From Amphibalanus amphitrite (Eukaryota; Arthropoda; Thecostraca; Balanomorpha; Balanidae), in assembly GCF_019059575.1 (NCBI RefSeq), contig NW_024882885.1, positions 47,501 through 111,500 of the forward strand: 64,000 nt of DNA, written 5' to 3'. Positions 20,666 to 31,515 of this stretch are shown in pieces. Numbering within the stretch: position 1 is the first letter of the stretch; every line of letters starts with the position of its first letter. A model generated the notes under the pieces. The model worked only from the letters and a program-made list of their open reading frames with translations, was not told where the DNA came from and did not search any database. Both the position numbers and the translations under genes were made by a program.

Positions 20666-21430
20666 GGTACAGGTCACCGCTGAAGTAATGTGGGGCATCC
20701 GTAGTGGTTAGAGTTTGCATCTGTATCTTGGGAACCATTTGTCAGATTATCATGAAACTTGGAATGTAGCCTACATGTGCCATCATCATTACAGCTGTAA
20801 GCTCGTATTATGTCACCTACCTTTAGATCACTCCGTATTTAAAATTCGTCGGTCAGAGCCATCTGTTGGTGAGATTGGCAACTAAATTCCTGATTACGCC
20901 ACTGATGCCCCAACCACGTGACTCTGCAGTAAACCAATCACCGTGTTCGGAGGCAGCATGAATGGCGCCAGATGCCCCTGCGTCGAGGCTGGCGCCTCTC
21001 GGTTGTGGCGTGAGTGACCGAGAGTCTGGTCGCGGAGCGAGGTCAGTGGGGTCAGCCTCGCCAACCGCCTCCGGGCTAGCGGAGCGCTGGGCAGTGCGGG
21101 TCTGTTAGGTTGGCATACCCTCCGCGGCACCGAGCGTGCCCATAGTTCTTTCTAGGAAAATGCGGAATGTGTTCGTGGCTGAACTAGTCACAATGCCGTT
21201 TACATGATCAGGGCGGGTTGCATAGTCACCGCAGCCAATGGACTTGTCTGTCCTTTTAACAACAACCTGCAAAATGGTTCTAACGAGGTCACATTTCTAG
21301 CAACTCACTTGCCAGTGCAATGACGTCAAGTGAGTTATATGATGATAAAGTGAGTCGGCTAGTTTTTGCGAATTAGAAAAGAGATATTTCCATACACAAA
21401 CATATAATCGGCTAATATCTTATGACCGAA
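20666..21430. other. Unassigned
   Basis: 20666-20700 is related in reverse to 23850-23880 (GGTACAGGTCACCGCTGAAGT). The rest has no recognised signal. Confidence 0.3.
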
Positions 21431-21607
21431 CAAGAGTCAACGAATGTCGATTGTATTCATAGTGCTCGTGAGGTCATAACCTCAAAAGATATATCCATCT
21501 CGCCTGAGCCGGCCAGAACCAGTCTGTGGAAAACGGACAACCCCCGCGCGGACCGAACCCGCGACCCCGCGATCCATAGCCTAACGCTTAACCGCTCCGC
21601 CACGACG
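21431..21607 (-). repeat. tRNA-derived SINE (tRNA-Ser/Leu-like head), minus strand
   Basis: Read on the minus strand from 21607: GTCGTGGCGGAGCGGTTAAG (box A of class II tRNA type) and, 33 bases further, CGGGTTCGGTCC (box B). The acceptor ends do not pair and there is no usable anticodon arm, so it is a retroposed derivative. The tail after the head has no poly(A) that I can see; its limit is approximate. Confidence 0.6.
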
Positions 21608-22816
21608 TTTCTGGTGTCACGGTTCTCTGAACAGTAGCCGCGATGTGTTGAGTGATTAAAGCAGCATGGCATGACGCCTACCGCGCTCCGGATCAGTCGG
21701 CTGGGCCTCGGGCGAGGCCAATCACGTGACCAGTCGGCGGTGAGGGACGGGACTCCGTCGTGTAAATAAAGGGGAGGGGTCGAGGAGGGACGGGGAGGTG
21801 GTCGCCGCCCTTTGAAATGGCAATAAACGTTTGGTCAACGGAAGCCGTCCTACTTGCAAAAACAGTTGTTTCTTATCGCAAAGCGGAAAAATTCAAACGC
21901 ATCGGCACATGGGTGGAGCAATTCACCCAGGTATTTCAATTATTTATCCCGATAGCTTCAGACCGTGTACGGAATGATCACCAATTCAAATTGCAATCGC
22001 TAAAAAATACAAGTGTGACTGCAATTACATTGCCCCCTTCCATAAATATAAATTTAAAAAAGTATTGGCTCGCTTAGTAGTCAATTAGTCATATGCTTGC
22101 TTCAACGTCATTTCTTCTCTTCGTCTTTTTTATGAAAACGAGTGAACGTTGAAAGAAATGTTATGCTATTCATCCACTGACCATTTTATTTTATTAACTT
22201 ATTTGTATGTCGAATTTCTCCCCCCCCCCCCACCCCATTAACTGGCAACGCCGTACAGAAGGTCTCTTCCAAGTATAGGGTTATGGCGGTATCGTGCTTC
22301 GCTATGTTCTCACACGCAGCACGCACACTGAACTGACTGTGATTGGCACTCACTGAGACAAACCAATGAGCCAATGAGCGCACTGTTGAGTATCCGCCGG
22401 GGGCGGTGGACGGGGTCAAGGGTGATTGATACGAGCATGACCTCTGGCCGGCCTCCACCTGCCTCGACCCAGTTGTCGGGCGCCCGTGCCTTTGTCATAC
22501 AGCATTTCTACTCATACAGCTATCGTAGGATTTTGCTACAGCGTAAATCTTGTAATACAGGTCATGTCGACGAGGCCCTCAATGAACAAAAAAGTTCGGC
22601 GGACAACCGAAGCCATTGCACAAATACTTTACAGAATTAGACTATACAGGTGGTTAAAATTTAAGGTATTCTGATCGACTATTGTTATGCAAAACATCAA
22701 TTCATTCAAATATTTTAAATAAAATAAATGGTAAATCTGATATTGTAGTAAGTTACAACTGCTCATTACGAACATCTTCTCTCAAATGCTGCTTTTTCCT
22801 ATCTTCAAAACTGTAG
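21608..22816. other. Unassigned region upstream of the USP-like exon
   Basis: No repeat family recognised. A C-run at 22220. The last 30 bases, TGCTTTTTCCTATCTTCAAAACTGTAG in two pieces, look like a polypyrimidine tract and splice acceptor. This may be intron. Confidence 0.35.
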
Positions 22817-23117
22817 CCTTGATAGTTAACGGCGTGGCGAACCACTCTGGCACGCTGCTCTCAGGACATTACACCGCTTACTGCCGACACCCGTACACGG
22901 CAGAGTGGTACGAGTACAACGACTCGCGGGTCCACGTGATGGACAGAGAAACGTCAACAGCGGAAAGGCATACGTGCTGTTCTTTGAGCTGGCCGGCTCG
23001 AAACACCGCTCCAGTCATGGGAGAGGAGCCTGCGATCGTCACCCGCTCGGGCCCTGTGTAGTCGCACCGACCGGCGCACGTTCTGCTCGGACAACTCTAG
23101 CCAGCGGCCTATTGTGA
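22817..23117 (+). CDS. C-terminal exon of a ubiquitin-specific protease (USP family), one frame break
   Basis: The first frame reads [18 protein letters not shown] then [16 protein letters not shown]. This is the His box of the USP catalytic domain: GHY holds the catalytic His and ND the second catalytic pair member. The second frame continues [18 protein letters not shown], the expected final strand of the domain (A-Y-x-L-F-Y/F-E). The switch lies at about 22950, where one A seems missing in GAGAAACG; either a real frameshift or a base error. After FFELA comes a basic, low-complexity tail ending at 23117. A splice acceptor TGTAG precedes 22817. USPs remove ubiquitin from proteins in the cytosol or nucleus. 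The Cys box and upstream exons are not seen in the window. It is the only clear piece of a host protein gene here. Confidence 0.72.
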
Positions 23118-23630
23118 TTTGTGCTATTGTGTGTAAGGTGTTGTGAAAATTTATTGTAGGTACTGGCTGTCACAACCAGTCAGCTTACAACTATCTGCAT
23201 ATTTTAAAGGTACTAGCGGGGCATGGAGTTTGCGGTAAGCATTACCCATACGTTAAATTCACATTTATTTCAAATACAAAAAGCACTTTCAGTCAAAGCT
23301 CCCACGTGAATCCGTGACACGCTGGCTGCTTCACAAAATGGCATCGGGCATCGCTCTCGCACGCCTCGGGTCAAAGCTCACTGTTGCCCTGAGGCTGGTG
23401 TCCCTGTCACCCTACCTCCACCCACCCCTCCCACTGCACCGGCCGGTAGCCCCGCGGTCAACCCCTCCCCACCTCAGTCCCTCCCCCTCCTTGCCTGTCA
23501 GAGAGCAGCTCCTATCCGCCGATGCTGGTGTCCGGATCATCAATGGCAGGGCTACTCTCTACTGGAGGGTCCAGCAATGACTCCTTACTATTGCGTAGTA
23601 CGCACGCGCGTAGGTTTACAACTCTGTGTT
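23118..23630. other. Unassigned
   Basis: Could include 3' untranslated sequence of the USP-like gene; no AATAAA-type signal stands out. 23400-23500 is C-rich. Confidence 0.3.
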
Positions 23631-23850
23631 CAGTGGCGGTCACAGAAACATGACTCCGGGGTGCTCCAAGGGGCTCGATATTTCAGTTTTTTCGATGATA
23701 ACGAGCATGCTGTGGCAGGTAGAATGGTGACACATTAGAGGAAGTTGTCAATCTGAAATACGAAGCTGTGCGATCCTCGCTTTTGACGATATATCTTACC
23801 GTCAAGGAATGGCGCTATGTTTTGTTCGATCACAGTAGAACCCCACATTA
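23631..23850. mobile_element. Possible hAT-like end
   Basis: CAGTGGCGGTCACAG at 23633 is almost the same as the left end of hAT-like element 2. No right end was found. Call rests on the terminal motif only. Confidence 0.4.
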
Positions 23851-23854
23851 CTTT

Positions 23855-24125
23855 AGCGGTGACCTGTACGTTCTCGGCAGGTAGCTCAAACAGTAAGTAC
23901 TGGGTGCTTCCCGCCCAGCTCCGACACTAGTTCATAGACATGATCGATAATATTTCAGTATTTTGTGGAATTCTGTAACCAACCTATCTCAAATCTGAGT
24001 GCCCTACCTCGTCAAGCTCCGCCCCCTCCCCAACTCCCTTTTCTCCCCGCAACCCCCTATCCCGGCCCCGACCCCCCCCCCCCCTCCCCCGCCCCTCCCC
24101 CTAAGGCCCGCTACTCATGATCGGT
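23855..24125. repeat. Pyrimidine-rich satellite fragment
   Basis: TCTCGGCAGGTAG, CAGTAAGTACTGGGTGCTTC, ATGATCGATAATATTTCAGT and CTCGTCAAGCTCCGCC also occur in the same order at 48085-48245 and 49160-49320. Confidence 0.85.
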
Positions 24126-24152
24126 AATGTTTTCAGTGCTACAGATATAATA

Positions 24153-24725
24153 CAGGGTGACCCAAAATCAATGTCACATCCTCCCACAACCTTTATTTTG
24201 CCTAATACGGCGTAATTTCAATATAATTTCGGCGTTACTTGCTCCTAGAGACCATATTGGCTGCATTCTAGTCACGTGACCTTCGAATTTTTGTGGCCCT
24301 GACTAGTCAAGTGGTTAACGGAGGCTATTTTCGGGGCAGTAGCCAGGGCGAGCGGACCAGGTGTCCGCGATGGCAAAACGGCACAGCAAATCGTCTTGCA
24401 ACGGGGCAGTCGGCATAGCTGCCGGCGGCATGGCCCACAGCCAGGTCGCCGAGGCACTGGGCATGGGTTACCGCACGATTTGCCGCTGGTTGTCACGTGA
24501 CAGAAGCAGATAGACGCTTGAGAAGAAGCTAGGTCGCGACAGGAAGACTTCCGCCAGTCGGGTAGCGCAGATCATTATCGCGAAGTGTGGAGCTTAAGAC
24601 GGGCAAATCCAAAAGGAAACTGGCAAGCAGGCTGACTGCTAACGGTCATCCAGTTTCAAAGTCGACAAGCCATCGGTACCCGAGGTTGTCTCCTAAGCTG
24701 AAGCCTACCAAGCCACGTCTCCGGC
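24153..24725 (+). pseudogene. Mariner/Tc1-like transposon remnant with HTH part of the transposase
   Basis: TA then CAGGGTGACCCAAAATCAAT is a mariner-type end. From 24370 a plus-strand frame reads AHSQVAEALGMGYRTICRWL, a helix-turn-helix; it stops at 24511. Further on KSKRKLASRLTANGHPVSKS and PKLKPTKP are the second helix-turn-helix and linker, in another frame. The DDE catalytic part is gone: the copy breaks at about 24725 into a TTAA-family element. Inactive. Confidence 0.78.
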
Positions 24726-25298
24726 GGGCTCCGCGGGGACAAGAAACTGGCGGGGGCCGATTCGATTTCGCCCCCCCCCCCCCCTGAGATCTCGGAAACT
24801 AATGAACGGATTTTGATCCGGTAAGCGGCATTGGATTGCTCTCAACGGGAAATACATTTTTGACATTTTTTAACATCAAAAACGAAAAAACCCTGAGACC
24901 CCCAAAAAGCCAAAATTTTGCGATTTGGCAGAGTTTTCAAAGAATGAGGTCTAGTTCAGTATCTAGGAAAGTCAGAGGAAAACGGAAAAAGCAGCTGATA
25001 GCTGAGGAAATTTCGTTTCGAATAGCTGCCAACAGATTTCAGCTATTTTTGATATTTGAGGCGCTAGGAGTCAAAAATCTAAAAGCGTATTTTTTAGTAG
25101 CACCACTTTTGCGTCAATAACTTCTGAACCGTTAGTGATAGCCTGAAACGGTAAACGCCGTTGCAGTTCTCTAATGACTGCGAAACAAATGGTTTGTATT
25201 TTGACCTACTAAGGTCACTCTCAATTTTGACCTCAGGTCACGGTTCGGTTGACATGACCTGAGCAAGTATAGGCGAGTAACATATCATTCGATACTTC
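24726..25298. mobile_element. TTAA-family element, left end truncated
   Basis: GGCGGGCTCCGC, GGGACAAGAAACTGGCGGGG, GGCCGATTCG, a C-run and TGAGATCTC follow the order of the left end of the 45505 element, but its TTAACCCTATTCCT is missing. TGACCT and GGTCA words at 25200-25262. The element is then interrupted by the palindrome at 25300. Confidence 0.7.
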
Positions 25299-25299
25299 G

Positions 25300-25672
25300 T
25301 TTGGTAAAAGATTGTTCAAACACCAGCTTTAAGTTTTTATTGGGAGCTTTCGGAAGCGTTACAGCTTCCTTCGTCAGCCTTGGATAGAATTCTTAAAAAG
25401 ACAGATAAACACGTAAGTACAAAACAATTCAAAATTCAAAAAACGCCACTTAAACTTAAAGTGGCGCAGATATTCGAGAAAAGCTCGTTTGGTAACGAAT
25501 ATCTGCGCCTCTTTAAGTTGAAGTGGCGTTTTTTAATTTTGAATTGTTTTGTACTTACGTGTTTATCTGTCTTTTTAAGAATTCTATCCAAAGCTGACGA
25601 AGGAAGCTGTAACGCTTCCGAAAGCTCCCAATAAAAACTTAAAGCTGGTGTTTGAACAATGTTTTACCAAAT
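25300..25672. repeat. Perfect-type palindrome with hammerhead-like core, flanked by a target duplication
   Basis: Arms 25300-25469 and 25490-25672 are nearly exact reverse complements around a short loop. Each arm has GCTGACGAAGGAAGC, a six-base loop and GCTTCCGAAAG, close to the CUGANGA-stem II-GAAA core of hammerhead ribozymes with one extra A. The word CATTCGATACTTC with CATAT before it occurs on both sides (25281-25298 and about 25695-25716), as a target duplication. Penelope-like elements are known to carry hammerhead motifs in their terminal repeats; attribution here is inference. Confidence 0.7.
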
Positions 25673-25851
25673 GAATCCGTCCCAGCTCAACAACATATAT
25701 AATCATTCGATACTTCATGACTAGGGAAACATGTTGTTATATAAAGAAGTGCTTTATATAGAAGTGATTATTATAATAAGAAGTGCTTATTATATATAAG
25801 AAGTGCGTGCTTATATATATGTATATTGTATATATTGAGTATCCATGACAG
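25673..25851. repeat. AT-rich simple sequence
   Basis: Repeats of AAGTGCTTATTATATATAAG type; continues into the large palindrome. Confidence 0.6.
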
Positions 25852-26917
25852 GTTGGATGATGATGTAAATAATACACCAAATTATTACAAATGCATTCAA
25901 ATATATTCAAAAAGACACACAAAGTTTTCGGTTCATGGAACCTTGATCACTGTGCAAATCACTGTGATCACTTGATAACTGTGCACTAGGTGTCCAGCAT
26001 TACGCGCAGCGTAATGAATTAATTTTCAATAAAATCGGCCCAGTAGCGGGCGAGTTATTGCCAGAATAAATTTGGCGTCTCCTCTTGGCCGGCGGTGCCC
26101 AGCGCCGGTGTTCATTGCCAAAGGTCAGCGACCTTCCGGCTCTGATTTCACTCAGTTTTGCAAGCGAAGAAACTGAGGCTAACGCGCGTGCTCTCTGATC
26201 GGCGCCGGCCGCGGCCCAAAATGCGGCAGAGATGCACCCGCCACGTGCAAACCACCGAACCCACCCCCACCAAAATTTAATACGACAAACAGATGCACGC
26301 GTCTGACTTATGTCCAAAATTTCACCCCCATAGCCCGCACCGTTCCGGAGCAATAACCCGCCAAGCGTGACTGACGCGTTACATACATACATACATACGT
26401 ACATACGTAATGTCCGTATGTAACGCGTCAGTCACGCTTGGCGGGCTGTTGCGAGGCGACGGTGCGGGCTACGGGGGTGAAATTTTCGACACAAGTCGGA
26501 CGCGTGCATCTGTTTGTCGTATCAACTTTTCGAGGGGGTGCGTGCAGCGGTGTGCACGTGGCGGGCGCATCTTTGCGGAATTTTGGCCGCGGCAGGCTTC
26601 GAGCAGAGAGCACGCGCTGTAGGCTCAGTTTCTTCGCTTGCAAAACTGAGCGAAATCAGAGCCGGAAGGTCACTGACCTTTGGCAATGAACACCGGCGCA
26701 GGGCACCGCCGGGCAAGAGGAGACGCAACAATTATTCTGGCAATAACTCGGCCGCTACTGGGCCGATTTTAATGAAAATTGATTTATTACGCTGCGCGTA
26801 ATGCTGTCCCTCTAGTGCACAGTGATCAAGGTTCCATGAACCGAAAGCTTTGTGTGTCTTTTTGAATATATTTGAATGCATTTGTAATAATTTGGTTTAT
26901 TATTTACATCATCATCC
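25852..26917. repeat. Large palindrome, arms of about 500 bp
   Basis: 25852-26386 and 26415-26917 are reverse complements with a 28-base centre (ACATACATACGTACATACG type). The arms differ at scattered positions, and the right arm lacks about 30 bases present at 25950-25980. Frames read on opposite strands mirror each other. No TE family recognised. Confidence 0.92.
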
Positions 26918-27073
<156 letters not shown>

Positions 27074-27095
27074 TAGACCTCTGTACACCTGGACT

Positions 27096-27930
27096 GAGCG
27101 CAGAAATTTCGGCCATGACCATAGTGGCCCTAACTTTCAGATGTTATATCTCGAGATCAGTAACACCCAGATAGGTCCGGTCTTGACTGTTTGATGGCCC
27201 CGTGCATTAAAAATTGAATGCAATGTCTCCGGGAGATATCGGCTGGCACAGAGGAGGGTCTGCGCGTGGCGCGTGAGGGGTGTTTACAAAGTTGGTCTAA
27301 TGATATCTCCAGAACCGCTCCACCGATTGAGCTCAAATTTGGTATGTGACCAGATACAATACATCCGACACTATCACATTTCTCAAATAGGGGGTGCTGG
27401 TGCACGTGCGCACGTGCGCACCCCTCCTTTATATCTCAGTAACCACTGGCCCGATTGAGCTCAAATTTGGTATGTGCCCAGATGACATACATTAGCCACT
27501 ATTGCATTTCTGAAACAGGGGGTGCTGGTGCACGTGCGCACGTGCGCACCCCTTCTTTATATCTCAGTAACCACTGGCCCGATTGAGCTCAAATTTAGTA
27601 TGTGGACAGATGACATAAATTAGCCACTAGTGCATTTCTGAAACAGGGGGACTGCACACCCCTTCTTTATATCTCAGTAACCACTGGCCCGATCAAGCTC
27701 AAATTCGGTGTGTGGCTAGATGACATACATTAGCCACTTTTGCATTTCTGAAACAGAGGGTGCTGCTGTGGGTGCTGCCGCACGTGTGCACGTGCACAGT
27801 GCACACACTTTCTTATATGTCCGGAACTGCTGACCCGATTCTTGGGACCGATTGAGCTCAAATGTGGGGCCAAACATCGAGCAACTGCCGCTAATGCATT
27901 TCTAAAACTGTATGAGCGCATTCTGGAACC
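27096..27930. repeat. Tandem array of about 128-bp units with CACGTGCGCACGTGCGC cores
   Basis: CCGATTGAGC occurs at 27323, 27451 and 27579 (128 apart) and a variant at 27689. Each full unit has ATATCTCAGTAACCACTGG, GAGCTCAAATTTGGTATGTG, CATTTCTGAAACAGGGGG and GTGCACGTGCGCACGTGCGC. An inverted copy of the first 630 bases lies at 37955-38588. Confidence 0.92.
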
Positions 27931-28069
27931 GCTGACAGTGCACTTCCCTTTTTATGCAAACTAATCGGCGCGTGCCATTGCTCTCAAGGTCGGAGTGCAG
28001 TATCATATCATGCATCTCCGTCAGAGGCAACCCTCGAACAGGGGATTCTGTTCTAAGTTTACAAGAGAA

Positions 28070-28225
28070 CAGTAGCGGCGGAACACCTTCAGTTAAGGAG
28101 GGGGGGGGGGGCACTGCCGACGTTTGGTCCCATTCTTTCCATGCAACGCCCATAGGGCTAATGTTAAAATGCCAAAATCAAAGGGGGCACGGTGCCCCGA
28201 TGCCCTCCCCGTTCCGCCGCCTATG
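28070..28225. mobile_element. 156-bp hAT MITE, copy 1
   Basis: Ends CAGTAGCGGCGGAAC and GTTCCGCCGCCTATG; 8-bp duplication CAAGAGAA on both sides (28062-28069, 28226-28233). Second copy at 52270. Contains a G-run and GGGGGCACGGTGCCCC. Confidence 0.93.
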
Positions 28226-28233
28226 CAAGAGAA

Positions 28234-28854
28234 TGTCTCTTTCGAATGGTTTTATTTGACTTTTTTCCACTTTGAACAATAGATCTGTAAACGATTTATA
28301 AATAACGCATTGCAAAACGATTTTATTTTAGTGAACTTTCTTATTCTTCATACCTACACGAATGAATAACCAACTCCACAGAAGTCATAACATATCACAC
28401 GGATGCGAAACGGCCCCCGCTAAACCAACGGCACGGCCTCATTATTGACTCTCAGGCATTCGCACTCGATATTCCACACGGACCAGCGTTCAACCACCAG
28501 CCACCAAAACCGTTATGTCACTCGGTGACCGGTCAAGGACAGCGACGACAAAGTGGCCGTGTAGGAGATATTGTCCCTGTATACCATCGAAGTACATAAT
28601 TCTACAGCTACGTAATTTTAGTACGTAATTACATATTTCTTTCACGCCAACGTTTAGGCTGCTGATATTACCACGGTTTTGTGTGTTGTCCGTGGGCTGG
28701 TCGTGTTGCCGCATGCATGCACATTGCACACTGCTGACGTTTATCTCACTACTGCCGGCTACCATGGCCGGCTTACACGTCTTCAATATGTCCTTATGCA
28801 GTTTGGGGCCTGATCTATGATGCATGCCCCACTGACGCATGACAACACTTAGGC
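28234..28854. other. Unassigned
   Basis: A minus-strand frame of 138 codons (28490-28906) is open, but shows no motif and overlaps a repeat at its start. No gene is called. Confidence 0.3.
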
Positions 28855-29135
28855 ACTTGAGCAGTGCTACGGGTTGTCCTCCACGTGGCACATAAGGAGA
28901 TAGCACACGGGTAGCTCCGTCTGAGCAATCGATATTCTCACAGTCCAGGCAGTCCTCCGTCGCGTGACGGTCGATGCGGTTTACCTACTGAGGCACGAGC
29001 AGCACTATATAGGCTTAAGTAGTGCTGCGGAATGTCCTCCGCGTAGCAAAAAATGAGGTAGCACACGGGTAGCTTCGGCTGGACAGAACTTGTCACAGCT
29101 CAGGCTCAGGCAGTTTTCCGTCGGGCGGCGGTTGT
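28855..29135. repeat. Diverged tandem duplication of about 140 bp
   Basis: AGCAGTGCTACGGGTTGTCCTCC, GGTAGCTCCG and CAGGCAGTCCTCCGTCG in the first unit match AGTAGTGCTGCGGAATGTCC, GGTAGCTTCGG and CAGGCAGTTTTCCGTCG in the second (each given in part). Confidence 0.65.
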
Positions 29136-29503
29136 TGTTGTTGGTCCCTCCGGCCGTTGGCGTCCCGCGGCGTAGCCTAGAGGCTCTGGAGGGCCCTTAA
29201 AGGGACTATCCCACCTTTAACATGGGGTTTGAGTTGAGATAGCCAAGTTTGCGGCGAGGTTCAGAAACCACTATCTATCTAGGTTGCAACCCCCGCGGCC
29301 TCTTGGTGTTGAAGAAATTCGTTCCCCTCATTTGAAAATGGGCCTTGTACAAGGCCCTATCTTCAACATGGAGCGACCGTTAGTGTGACGTCACCTCGTT
29401 TAGTCATTCTGATTTAAATGGGTTTGTTCGTTGAAAAATCGCTTAAAACTTGGTCTGAACTTTGTTGTGGTGCCTACAGAGTAAAAAGAATCAGCTTTAT
29501 GAC

Positions 29504-30773
29504 TAGTGGTGTCATTTTCCAAAAAATGTCTGACCGATACCGACCGAAACCGAAATTTGGGAAAAATTTCCGACCGAATACCGACCGATAACATCCCAAG
29601 CCAAAATTTGACCGAAATTTGACCGAAATTCTATTTGCTATTACTCTACCCCAAAATTGAATTATTTGGTAAATTCTGATGGAAACTAATGGGAAATGGC
29701 ATTTCAGTCCAAGTTCAGTCAATTCTTAGCCACTGCAAAATACATTTTGTGGTAGAAGTTACTTACAGTTAAAGACTGGAATTGAGTTTCACAATGGTGT
29801 GCATTTGTGGGGCCAACTGAGTCAAAATCAGCCTGCTTGTGGTTGTGGTTGGACAATTGGTGGCTGCTGCCTGCTGAGTGGGATGGCTACTGAAGTTGCC
29901 AAAACATGGCATCCCTTGTAGTATTTGGGGGAAATTTTGCAACTTTATCATTAACATCCCAATAACTTTCATTTTAACTAGGCAAAAATGGAATACTTTC
30001 TATTTTTGAAAATGGTTTCACTGACAGGGTGACCGAAAGTGTCCGATTTTTGGGGGGCCTGACCGACCGATTACCGAATCGGTCAGCATTAGTGGTGTCA
30101 ATCGGTTACCGAAAAAATCGGTTACCGAAAAGATATGCTGACCGATTCGGTAATCGGTCGGTCAGGCCCCCCAAAAATCGGACACTTTCGGTCACCCTGT
30201 CAGTGAAACCATTTTCAAAAAGAGAAAGTATTCCATTTTTGCCTAGTTAAAATGAAAGTTATTGGGATGTTAATGATAAAGTTGCAAAATTTCCCCCAAA
30301 TACTACAAGGGATGCCATGTTTTGGCAACTTCAGTAGCCATCCCACTCAGCAGGCAGCAGCCACCAATTGTCCAACCACAACCACAAGCAGGCTGATTTT
30401 GACTCAGTTGGCCCCACAAATACACACCATTGTGAAACTCAATTCCAGTCTTTAACTGTAAGTAACTTCTACCACAAAATGTATTTTGCAGTGGCTAAGA
30501 ATTGACTGAACTTGGACTGAAATGCCATTTCCCATTAGTTTCCATCAGAATTTACCAAATAATTCAATTTTGGGGTAGAGTAATAGCAAATAGAATTTCG
30601 GTCAAATTTCGGTCAAATTTTGGCTTGGGATGTTATCGGTCGGTATTCGGTCGGAAATTTTTCCCAAATTTCGGTTTCGGTCGGTATCGGTCAGACATTT
30701 TTTGGAAAATGACACCACTAGTCAGCATATCTTTTCGGTAACCGATTTTTTCGGTAACCGATTGACACCACTA
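29504..30773. mobile_element. hAT MITE, outer copy (631 bp when uninterrupted)
   Basis: Ends TAGTGGTGTCATTTTCC and GGTAACCGATTGACACCACT-A; 8-bp duplication TTTATGAC at 29496-29503 and 30774-30781. It is broken at 30089 by a copy of itself in the opposite orientation. GGTTACCG and CGGTCGG repeats lie near the ends. Confidence 0.93.
30090..30720. mobile_element. hAT MITE, inner copy, inverted
   Basis: 631 bases from TAGTGGTGTCAATCGG to GGAAAATGACACCACTA, flanked by GTCAGCAT on both sides (30082-30089, 30721-30728). It differs from the outer copy at only a few positions (for example near 30420 and 30225), so the second jump was recent. The pair forms a stem of almost 600 bases. Confidence 0.95.
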
Positions 30774-30979
30774 TTTATGACAGTAATGTGGCCTGGGGAA
30801 GGAGGTAATTTTGGGCTGTGACGTCACATATTTGAAAGTTTGTGTTTGGAATATGGGAAGCCTAAGATTTTTAGTGAAAAATAAATGCCAGAACCGTGTT
30901 TCTGGTCATCCAATCTATTAAGTCGGGCACAATTTAACTGGTTTTAACAACATTTTAGAAGGTGGGATAGTCCCTTTAA

Positions 30980-31515
30980 GGCGGCCACCACGTCGCTGCG
31001 CCAGGCTTCCTCGGGTGTCGGCCGTCTCGTGTCGGGAGTATATTCCCAGAGGCCGGGATTCTGAGGCGGACGCCCTTCAGGCCCGGGCACGTGAGCAAGA
31101 CGTGCCGGTGGGGGTGGGGGGGTCCGCCTCCTCTCTGCATTGCGGGCATTGCGCGGCCTCGCACTGGAGGTCCCGGCACTGGGTGCAGGCGGGTGTCGGG
31201 CTCCGGCCAATTGAGTGCAGGTACTCCATCGGCCGGGCGCGGCGAGATCTGGTGCACTTTAACAGCTGGGACACGAGCACCCATCAGCTCGCGGTATATA
31301 CCAGCCGGTAGCCGCTCTGCGCGTCGGGTACGGGTATGCGGGTCTGCCATTGACTGCGTGGTCGCTCTGAAATTAGAACTGAGCACTCCGGCGGGTCTCT
31401 TCAGCTCGACGCGATCGTCGTCAGCGTAGATGGTCAGCGCGCCGGCTCCGCCACGGAGGACGCCACCCCTCGCCGGCCCATCAGTCCATACCCAGGTCCT
31501 GCACTAATTCAGTGA
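30980..31515 (-). pseudogene. Non-LTR retrotransposon fragment: RNase H and C-terminal Cys/His motif
   Basis: On the minus strand a frame reads WTDGPARGGV then GGAGALTIYADD and PAGVLSSNFRA, the start of an I-like non-LTR RNase H domain (WTDGS...GGAG...SSFRAE). After a deletion come MEYLHSIGRSPTPACTQC, AAQCPQCREEADPP in one frame and RHVLLTCPGLKGVRLRI in another, the C-terminal CxxC...HxxxC motif. At least two frameshifts. The plus-strand 150-codon frame at 31704-32153 has no motif. The TTAA MITE at 29201 is inserted at the downstream edge. Confidence 0.75.

Larger units (their letters stand above)
29201..30975. mobile_element. TTAA MITE, AGGGACTATCCCACCTT ends, with nested hAT MITEs
   Basis: Inverted ends AGGGACTATCCCACCTT and AAGGTGGGATAGTCCCT, flanked by TTAA at 29197-29200 and 30976-30979. 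TTTGAGTTGAGATAGCCAA inside the left end is shared with the MITE at 11357. Removing the nested insertion leaves about 500 bp, the same size as that copy. Confidence 0.92.

Noticed and set aside
28490-28906. 138-codon minus-strand ORF
   Set aside because: Overlaps a diverged tandem duplication and shows no family features.
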